From Burkholderiaceae bacterium (GTDB lineage Bacteria > Pseudomonadota > Gammaproteobacteria > Burkholderiales > Burkholderiaceae), in assembly GCA_025057735.1 (NCBI GenBank), contig JANWUU010000045.1, positions 1 to 8,730 of the forward strand: a stretch of DNA of 8,730 nt. Reading direction: 5' to 3'. How positions within the stretch are numbered: the first letter of the stretch is position 1; the number at the start of each line of letters is the position of its first letter. The notes under the pieces are model-generated. The model was not told the origin of the DNA. It did no database searches and saw only the letters and a list, made by a program, of their open reading frames with translations. Shown here in pieces: positions 1-4,712 of the stretch. Both the position numbers and the translations under genes were made by a program.

Positions 1-1311
1 CGCCAGCCGCACGCCGCCGGCGTCGCGGTTGGCCACGCTCAGACGGCCGCCGAGCTGCTCGACGCGCTCGCGCAGGCCGCGCAGCCCGAAGCGGCCCGCG
101 CGCGCCCAATCGGCCGGCAGGCCGACGCCGTCGTCCTCCACGCTGACCGTCAACTGGCCGTCGGCGGCGTGCACCTCGAGCGCGACGTGCTGCGGGCGCC
201 CGTGCCGCAGCGCGTTGATCAGCCCCTCCTGCGCCACACGGTAGACGGTCAGCGCCGCGCTGGCGCCCAGCCCCTCGGGCAGCGCTTGCGCCAGCGTGAT
301 ACGCACGCCGGGATGGCGGCGCTGCCAGTCGGTGACCAGCGTCTCCAGTGTCGCCGCCAGCCCGAGCGAGTCCAGCGTCAGCGGCGCCAGGCGCGGGATC
401 AGGCCGTGCATCGCGTCGTACAGGCGCGCCGCCTCGCTGGCGATCAGCCGCGCCGCCTCGGCCGCCTGCGCGTCTGCGGTCTGCTCGATCGCCTTGGCCA
501 GGCTGCGGATGGCGGTCACGGACTGCCCGAATTCGTCGTGCAGCTCATGCGCGATCAGGCGCCGTTCCTCCTCTAGGCGCTGCTCGACCGCGCGCGCCAA
601 CTCGCGCCGCTCCTGCAGCCGCGCCTCGGCCTCGCGCGCTGCGCGTTCGGCCGCGACCTTGTCCTGGATCGCCTGCGCCATATTGTTGAAGGCGGCGCCG
701 ATGGCGCGCGCCTCCTCGCCCGCGAAGGCGGGCAGGCGGTGGCCGAGCTCGCCGGCCTGCAGTCGCCGCAGCGCCGCGACGATCTGCGGAAACGGTCGGA
801 GCGCGCGCGCGATGAGCCAGAAGGCCGCCGCGTGCACCGCGATCAGCGCCAGCCCGACCACCGACAGTAGCCGCAGCAAGTCGTCCCAGCCGTCCAAGAT
901 GGCGCGCGAGGGGTTGGCCTCCAGGATCAGCAGCGCGCCATCGCCGAGGGCGAACGACTGCGGCTTGGTGTCCGGCAGCAGCAGGCGCGCGAACCAGGCC
1001 GGCGCCTCGCGCCCGGCCTTGTAGGTGGGCGGCGGCGAGCGGTACAGCACCGTGCCGTCGGCGGCGCGGAGCGTGATCTCGTTGGCGCGCACGCGCCCGA
1101 GCTGCTCGAGAAATCGGCGCAGCGCCTCGCCGCCGGCATTGGTGTAGATCCAGGCGATGCGTCCGAGCAGTTGCGAGGCGACGATGTTGGCGGCGGCGAT
1201 CTCCTCGCGCACGCTGCGGCGCGCGCTGTCGATCTGCAGGTATACGAGCGTGCCGACCAGCAGCGTGCTCAAGCCAGCGACGATCAGGTTCAAGCGCGTG
1301 CGCAGCTTCAC
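1..1311 (-). CDS. Membrane sensor histidine kinase, HisKA_3 family, MoxY-like layout (3' end beyond window)
   Basis: This is a two-component sensor kinase read on the minus strand; 437 codons are visible and only the extreme C-terminus is cut off. Numbered from the GTG at 1311: membrane helix 1 at about residues 7-25, a periplasmic domain at about 26-144, helix 2 at about 145-170, then a HAMP-like linker and a charged coiled coil to about 250. The phosphoacceptor motif HELHDEFGQ follows, with His258 as the likely phosphorylated residue. The ATPase domain shows an N-box (QEGLINALRHG, Asn366), a G1 box DDGVGL (393-398) and a G2 box GRFGLRGLRERV. The periplasmic part, including PAWFARLLLP, resembles the LapD/MoxY sensor domain, though I judge this by eye. 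Such kinases phosphorylate LuxR/NarL-type regulators, and the partner is probably past the left edge. An in-frame ATG at 1350 would add 13 residues. I prefer the GTG because it places the first helix as in relatives and leaves a palindrome upstream; neither start has a clear Shine-Dalgarno. It is divergent from pqqA. Confidence 0.93.
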   Translation of the reverse strand, partial: MKLRTRLNLIVAGLSTLLVGTLVYLQIDSARRSVREEIAAANIVASQLLGRIAWIYTNAGGEALRRFLEQLGRVRANEITLRAADGTVLYRSPPPTYKAGREAPAWFARLLLPDTKPQSFALGDGALLILEANPSRAILDGWDDLLRLLSVVGLALIAVHAAAFWLIARALRPFPQIVAALRRLQAGELGHRLPAFAGEEARAIGAAFNNMAQAIQDKVAAERAAREAEARLQERRELARAVEQRLEEERRLIAHELHDEFGQSVTAIRSLAKAIEQTADAQAAEAARLIASEAARLYDAMHGLIPRLAPLTLDSLGLAATLETLVTDWQRRHPGVRITLAQALPEGLGASAALTVYRVAQEGLINALRHGRPQHVALEVHAADGQLTVSVEDDGVGLPADWARAGRFGLRGLRERVEQLGGRLSVANRDAGGVRLA

Positions 1312-1334
1312 GATGCCGAGGGTACAACGACCGC

Positions 1335-1355
1335 GCCTCAAGAAAATCATGAGGC
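1335..1355. promoter_or_regulatory. 21-bp near-perfect dyad, candidate operator
   Basis: The arms gcctcaaga and tcatgaggc flank a central aaa and are complementary at 8 of 9 positions, with a single A/A mismatch at 1341/1349. It is also the most A/T-containing spot of the divergent gap. The size and symmetry suit a dimeric regulator such as a LuxR/NarL-type response regulator. It sits 24 bp upstream of the preferred kinase start and about 108 bp before pqqA. A transcribed hairpin is an alternative reading. Function is inferred. Confidence 0.4.
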
Positions 1356-1450
1356 CGCGTTCACGCCCCAGCCATTGGCGGCGGCCGCTCGCCGGCGCAG
1401 GATCGGCGCCGGCGTCCTGCACGGGCGGGTGCGCCGACTGCAACACTTCG

Positions 1451-1457
1451 AAAGGAG
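1451..1457 (+). promoter_or_regulatory. Strong Shine-Dalgarno of pqqA
   Basis: AAAGGAG lies 6 bases before the ATG at 1464. It is clearly better than the initiation site of pqqB and supports high translation of the precursor peptide. Confidence 0.8.
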
Positions 1458-1463
1458 AACGTC

Positions 1464-1538
1464 ATGGTCTGGCAAAAACCGCAAGCGATCGACTGGCGCT
1501 TCGGCATGGAAATCACGATGTACATCGCCAATCGCTGA
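1464..1538 (+). CDS. pqqA: PqqA, PQQ precursor peptide
   Basis: This is a 24-residue ribosomal peptide whose glutamate and tyrosine side chains supply all carbon and nitrogen atoms of PQQ. The reading ends MEITMYIANR and carries the required E-x3-Y pair as Glu16 and Tyr20, within the conserved context RFGMEITMY. Length is typical for the family (about 22-39 residues). The ATG follows a strong AAAGGAG at a 6-base spacing. In the cytoplasm it is bound by PqqD, crosslinked by PqqE and then cut out by a protease not found in this window. It is the first gene of the operon and is followed by a 59-bp gap with a hairpin before pqqB. Identity is certain from the peptide and the gene order. Confidence 0.98.
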   Translation: MVWQKPQAIDWRFGMEITMYIANR

Positions 1539-1553
1539 GTCCTGAGCGCGCGA

Positions 1554-1579
1554 CCGCCTCGGCCGTGTCGGGCCGGCGG
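1554..1579 (+). terminator. Hairpin between pqqA and pqqB, possible attenuator or RNA-stabilising element
   Basis: ccgcc (1554-1558) pairs with ggcgg (1575-1579). After a two-base bulge, ggcc (1561-1564) pairs with ggcc (1571-1574) around a 6-base loop gtgtcg. All nine pairs are G-C. No T-run follows, so this is not a classical intrinsic terminator. It could reduce read-through, or protect a short pqqA transcript from 3' decay. A larger amount of precursor-gene transcript than of the downstream genes has been reported for Methylobacterium extorquens; whether it applies here is inference. Confidence 0.4.
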
Positions 1580-1584
1580 TCCGC

Positions 1585-1591
1585 GGGGTGG
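1585..1591 (+). promoter_or_regulatory. Weak ribosome binding site fixing the pqqB start
   Basis: GGGGTGG lies 6 bases before the GTG at 1598. It is a poor match to AGGAGG but correctly spaced. Together with the conserved N-terminus of PqqB it supports this GTG over the in-frame GTG at 1565. Confidence 0.5.
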
Positions 1592-1597
1592 ATCCGG

Positions 1598-2518
1598 GTG
1601 AAGCTGCGCGTACTCGGCTCGGCGGCGGGCGGCGGCTTCCCGCAGTGGAACTGCAACTGCCGCAACTGCGCCGGGCTGCGCAGCGGCCGCCTGCGCGCGC
1701 GCCCGCGCACGCAGTCCTCGGTCGCGGTGCGCGACGACGGCAGCGGCGGCTGGGCGCTTGTCAACGCCTCGCCGGACGTGCTCGCGCAGCTGCGCGCCCA
1801 CGCCGACCTGCAGCCGGCACGGGCGCTGCGCGACAGTGCGCTGGTGGCCATCGTGCTCGTCGACGGCCAAATCGACCATGCGACCGGCCTGCTGCTGCTG
1901 CGCGAGGCCACGCGTCCCTGGCCGCTGTGGTGCACCGACGCGGTCCACGCCGACCTCAGCGAAAGTTTGCCCATCCTGCCGGCGCTGTCGCATTACTGCG
2001 GCGTGGCGCGCCGACGCATCGAACCGGACGGCACGCCCTTCGTGGTCGACGGCCTGCCGCAGACGCGCTGGCGCGCCTTTGCGGTCGCCGGCAAGCCGGC
2101 GCCGTATTCGCCCTTCCGGGATCGCCCGCGGCGCGGCGACAACATCGCGCTGGAGATCGCCGCCGCGGGCAGCGGCCGTCGCGTCTTCTACGCGCCGGGA
2201 CTGGCGGCGATCGACGAGGAAATCTGGGCGCGCATGCGGGAGGCCGACTGTGTGCTGGTCGACGGCACGTTCTGGTCGGACGACGAGATGATCCGCCTCG
2301 GCGCCGGCGCCAAGACTGCGCGCGACATCGGCCATCTGCCGCAGAGCGGCCCTGGCGGCATGCTGGAGTGGTTGGCGCGCCTGCCGCCGCGCACCCGGCG
2401 CGTGCTGATCCACATCAACAACACCAACCCGATCCTCGACGAAGACTCCGAAGAGCGCCACGCGCTGGAGCGCCTCGGCGTCGAGGTCGCCTTCGATGGC
2501 ATGGAGATCGACCTGTGA
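1598..2518 (+). CDS. pqqB: PqqB, metallo-beta-lactamase-fold oxygenase of PQQ synthesis
   Basis: The 306-residue length is normal for PqqB. The GTG start gives [20 protein letters not shown], the hallmark N-terminus; the frame stays open far upstream, but that part has no family resemblance. Cys19, Cys21 and Cys24 form the CNCxxC structural zinc site. In place of the HxHxDH motif of standard metallo-beta-lactamases it has Asp89-x-Gln91-x-Asp93-His94 (DGQIDH), as expected for this subfamily. The C-terminal block [16 protein letters not shown] is also characteristic. Work on PqqB supports an iron-dependent hydroxylase that converts the processed Glu-Tyr adduct towards the PqqC substrate; its older proposed role was in PQQ transport. 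No signal peptide is present, so it is cytoplasmic. Its stop codon overlaps the GTG of pqqC. Confidence 0.97.
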   Translation: MKLRVLGSAAGGGFPQWNCNCRNCAGLRSGRLRARPRTQSSVAVRDDGSGGWALVNASPDVLAQLRAHADLQPARALRDSALVAIVLVDGQIDHATGLLLLREATRPWPLWCTDAVHADLSESLPILPALSHYCGVARRRIEPDGTPFVVDGLPQTRWRAFAVAGKPAPYSPFRDRPRRGDNIALEIAAAGSGRRVFYAPGLAAIDEEIWARMREADCVLVDGTFWSDDEMIRLGAGAKTARDIGHLPQSGPGGMLEWLARLPPRTRRVLIHINNTNPILDEDSEERHALERLGVEVAFDGMEIDL

Positions 2519-3213
2519 GCGAGCCCGCCTGGAGCCGGGAGGAATTCGAGGCCCGCCTGCGCGCGCTGGCGCCGCGCTACCACATCCATCATCCGTTCAA
2601 CGTGATGCTGAACACCGGCAAGGCCACGCCGGAGCAGATCCGCGCCTGGGTCGCCAACCGCTACTACTACCAGATCAGCATTCCGATCAAGGATGCGGCG
2701 ATTCTGTCCAACTGCCCGGACCGCGCCGTGCGGCGCCTGTGGGTGCAGCGCATCCTCGACCACGACGGCTACGGCGACGATCCGGGTGGCATCGAATCCT
2801 GGCTGCGGCTGGCGCAGGCGGTGGGGCTGTCGCGTGCGCATGTGGAAAGTCTCGCCGACGTGCTGCCGGGGGTGCGCTTTGCCGTCGACGCCTACGTGAA
2901 TTTCGCGCGCCGGGCGCCCTGGCAGGAGGCGGTGTGCTCGTCGCTCACCGAGCTGTTCGCCCCGGAGATCCACCGCCAACGACTCGCCAACTGGCCGCAG
3001 CACTATCCGTGGATCGAGCCCGAGGGACTGCGCTACTTTCAGAGCCGCGTCGGCCTGGCGCGGCGCGACGTCGAACACGGGCTGGCGCTGACGCTGGAGC
3101 ACTTCCGCACCCGCGCGCAGCAGGAGCGCGCCCTGCAGATCCTGTCGTTCAAGCTGGACGTGCTGTGGGCGATGAACGACGCGCTCGCGGCCGCCTACGG
3201 GGTGCGCCCGTGA
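2515..3213 (+). CDS. pqqC: PqqC, pyrroloquinoline-quinone synthase
   Basis: This 232-residue cofactorless oxidase carries out the last step of PQQ synthesis, closing the ring of AHQQ and oxidising it by eight electrons with O2. The fold is an all-helical, TENA/THI-4-like bundle. Residues matching the Klebsiella PqqC active site are all present, shifted by one: His23, Arg49, Gln53, His83, Glu146, His153, Tyr174 and Arg178. They lie in conserved blocks such as [22 protein letters not shown] and [12 protein letters not shown]. Compared with the Klebsiella enzyme it lacks roughly 18 residues at the C-terminus, a variable region. The GTG start overlaps the pqqB stop as GTGA and is preceded by GGAG at 2503-2506, which suggests translational coupling. 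Its own stop overlaps the pqqD start in the same way. Confidence 0.97.
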   Translation: MSEPAWSREEFEARLRALAPRYHIHHPFNVMLNTGKATPEQIRAWVANRYYYQISIPIKDAAILSNCPDRAVRRLWVQRILDHDGYGDDPGGIESWLRLAQAVGLSRAHVESLADVLPGVRFAVDAYVNFARRAPWQEAVCSSLTELFAPEIHRQRLANWPQHYPWIEPEGLRYFQSRVGLARRDVEHGLALTLEHFRTRAQQERALQILSFKLDVLWAMNDALAAAYGVRP

Positions 3214-3494
3214 GCGCGCCCGCGCCCGCCGACGGTGCGCGTCCGGCCATCGGGCGCGGCCTGCGCCTGCAGTGGGAGCCGGCCCAGCAGGCGCATGTGC
3301 TGCTGTATCCGGAGGGAATGGTGAAGCTGAATGCCAGCGCGGCGGAGATCCTGCGCCGCTGCGACGGTACGCGCACGCTGGCGCAGATCGTCGCCGAGCT
3401 GCGTGAAGCCTACGGCGGCGCCGACCTGCAGGACGACGTGCGCGAGTTCGTCGCGCAGGCGCTGGCGCGCGGCTGGCTGGAGATCGCCGCATGA
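3210..3494 (+). CDS. pqqD: PqqD, PqqA-binding chaperone
   Basis: A 94-residue peptide chaperone (RiPP recognition element fold) that binds PqqA and presents it to PqqE. The conserved core is clear: [18 protein letters not shown] at about residues 31-48, then a [11 protein letters not shown] segment and a helical C-terminus ending GWLEIAA. The first 13 or so residues are rich in Ala and Pro and not conserved. The GTG start overlaps the pqqC stop (GTGA) and has only a weak ribosome binding site, so it probably relies on coupling. It is a free-standing protein, not fused to PqqC or PqqE as in some species. Its stop overlaps the pqqE start as ATGA, fitting the known physical partnership of the two proteins. 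Confidence 0.96.
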   Translation: MSAPAPADGARPAIGRGLRLQWEPAQQAHVLLYPEGMVKLNASAAEILRRCDGTRTLAQIVAELREAYGGADLQDDVREFVAQALARGWLEIAA

Positions 3495-4612
3495 ACGGAC
3501 CGGGCGCGCCGCTGTGGCTGCTGCTGGAGCTGACCTACCGCTGCCCCCTGCAGTGCGTGTTCTGTTACAACCCGATCGACTTCGCGCGCGTCGAAGACGA
3601 GATGACCACCGCCGACTGGGTGCGCGTGCTGCGCGAGGCGCGCGAGCTAGGCGCGGTGCAGCTCGGGCTGTCCGGCGGCGAGCCGCTGCTGCGCGACGAT
3701 CTGGAGGAAATCGCCGCGGAGGCGCACCGGCTCGGCTACTACGTGAACCTGATCACCTCCGGCGTGGGCTTGACCGACGCCCGGCTCGGCGCGCTGAAGG
3801 CGGCCGGCGTCGACCACATCCAGGTCTCCTTTCAGGACTCCACGCGCGAGATCAACGACTTTCTGTCGCACACCCGCACCTTCGAGCTGAAGCGGCGCGT
3901 GGCCGAGCTGGTGAAGCGGCACGGCTATCCGATGGTGCTGAACTGCGTGCTGCACCGGCTCAACATCGACCACATCGATACCATCATCGAGATGGCCGTG
4001 CGGCTGGGCGCCGATTACCTGGAACTGGCCAACACGCAGTACTACTCCTGGGCACACCTGAACCGCGACCACCTGCTGCCGACGCGGGCCCAATTGCAGG
4101 CCGCCGAGCAGGCCACGCAGCGCTGGCGCCAGCGGCTGGCCGGCACGATGAAGCTGTATTTCGTCGTGCCCGATTATTACGAGACGCGGCCGAAGCGCTG
4201 CATGAACGGCTGGGGCACGACTTTCATGACCGTGACCCCGGACGGTACCGCGCTGCCCTGCCACACCGCACGCATGCTGCCGGGGCTGTCCTTTCCGAAC
4301 GTGCGCCGGGTGAGCGTGCGCGAGGCGTGGTTCGAGTCCGACGGTTTCAACCGCTTCCGCGGCACTGGCTGGATGAAGGAGCCGTGCGCCAGTTGCCCGG
4401 AGCGCGAGCGCGACCTGGGCGGCTGCCGCTGTCAGGCGTACCTGCTGGCCCACGACCCATACGCCGCCGACCCCGTGTGCGACAAGAGCCCCCACCATGG
4501 CGCCGTAACGGCCGCCCTGCAGCGGGCCGAGCGCCCAGGGGGGATCGAGCGCCCGCTGGTCTTCCGCGAACGCAGGCAGTCGCTGGCCCTGAGCGAGCCG
4601 CCCTCCGCCTAG
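3491..4612 (+). CDS. pqqE: PqqE, radical SAM Glu-Tyr crosslinking enzyme
   Basis: This 373-residue radical SAM/SPASM enzyme forms the C-C bond between Glu16 and Tyr20 of PqqA, using S-adenosylmethionine, with PqqD as partner. The radical SAM cluster motif is Cys18-x3-Cys22-x2-Cys25 within TYRCPLQCVFCYNP, followed by the SAM-binding SGGEP at 61-65. The C-terminal SPASM part holds Cys237, Cys257, Cys299, Cys302, Cys312, Cys314 and Cys330 as ligands for two auxiliary iron-sulfur clusters. Asp308 in CPERERDLGGCRCQA aligns with the Asp known as a cluster ligand in Methylorubrum extorquens PqqE. Length is normal. The ATG overlaps the pqqD stop and has GGAG 8 bases upstream. About 43 residues after the last cysteine are basic and poorly conserved. 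It is the last recognisable pqq gene here. Confidence 0.98.
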   Translation: MNGPGAPLWLLLELTYRCPLQCVFCYNPIDFARVEDEMTTADWVRVLREARELGAVQLGLSGGEPLLRDDLEEIAAEAHRLGYYVNLITSGVGLTDARLGALKAAGVDHIQVSFQDSTREINDFLSHTRTFELKRRVAELVKRHGYPMVLNCVLHRLNIDHIDTIIEMAVRLGADYLELANTQYYSWAHLNRDHLLPTRAQLQAAEQATQRWRQRLAGTMKLYFVVPDYYETRPKRCMNGWGTTFMTVTPDGTALPCHTARMLPGLSFPNVRRVSVREAWFESDGFNRFRGTGWMKEPCASCPERERDLGGCRCQAYLLAHDPYAADPVCDKSPHHGAVTAALQRAERPGGIERPLVFRERRQSLALSEPPSA

Positions 4613-4617
4613 GCGGC
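4597..4617 (+). repeat. GC-rich inverted repeat over the pqqE stop codon
   Basis: gccgcc (4597-4602) is complementary to ggcggc (4612-4617). Alternatively, a perfect 12-bp palindrome ccgcctaggcgg spans 4605-4616 with the TAG stop in its centre. No T-run follows, so a rho-independent terminator is not supported. It may be only a by-product of high GC. Confidence 0.25.
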
Positions 4618-4655
4618 CGGCGTCGTCGCAGCACAACACCGCCGATTGGATGAGG

Positions 4656-4699
4656 GCGGGGGATACCCCAGCCCCGCTAGTCTTACGCCCCTTGCGGGG
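4656..4699 (+). repeat. Two small stem-loops in the pqqE to outer-membrane-gene gap
   Basis: gcgggg (4656-4661) pairs with ccccgc (4672-4677) around a 10-base loop. Just after it, cccc (4688-4691) pairs with gggg (4696-4699) around ttgc. The second ends at the base before the Shine-Dalgarno at 4700-4706. They could be a leftover of a palindromic intergenic repeat or could influence translation of the next gene. Both readings are speculative. Confidence 0.3.
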
Positions 4700-4706
4700 G
4701 GAGGTG
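4700..4706 (+). promoter_or_regulatory. Shine-Dalgarno fixing the start of the outer-membrane protease-like gene
   Basis: GGAGGTG lies 6 bases before the ATG at 4713 and is one of the best ribosome binding sites of the window. The in-frame ATG at 4650 has no such site and would put 21 extra residues in front of a normal signal peptide, so 4713 is preferred. Confidence 0.7.
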
Positions 4707-4712
4707 GGTTCG

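Larger units (their letters stand above)
1312..1463. promoter_or_regulatory. Divergent intergenic region between sensor kinase and pqqA
   Basis: This 152-bp gap separates the kinase start from pqqA, so the promoters of both transcription units should lie here. I see a 21-bp dyad at 1335-1355. A weaker inverted repeat at 1397-1420 has gcagga and tcctgc as 6-bp arms, and gccggcg occurs directly repeated at 1391 and 1408. No convincing -35/-10 or -24/-12 pair can be named by eye in this GC-rich stretch. The promoter role is inferred from the divergent layout. Confidence 0.55.

Noticed and set aside
545..1327. A 260-codon minus-strand open frame overlapping the kinase
   Set aside because: It is out of frame with the kinase, which shows H-, N- and G-boxes continuously. 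The alternative reads as Arg/Ala-rich noise.
1157..1597. N-terminal extension of PqqB from an ATG at 1157
   Set aside because: It would run across the kinase start and pqqA, and the added residues lack family similarity. GTG at 1598 gives the canonical PqqB N-terminus.
4650..4712. ATG at 4650 as start of the outer-membrane protein
   Set aside because: It has no Shine-Dalgarno and would put 21 residues before the signal peptide. ATG at 4713 has GGAGGTG at 6 bases.
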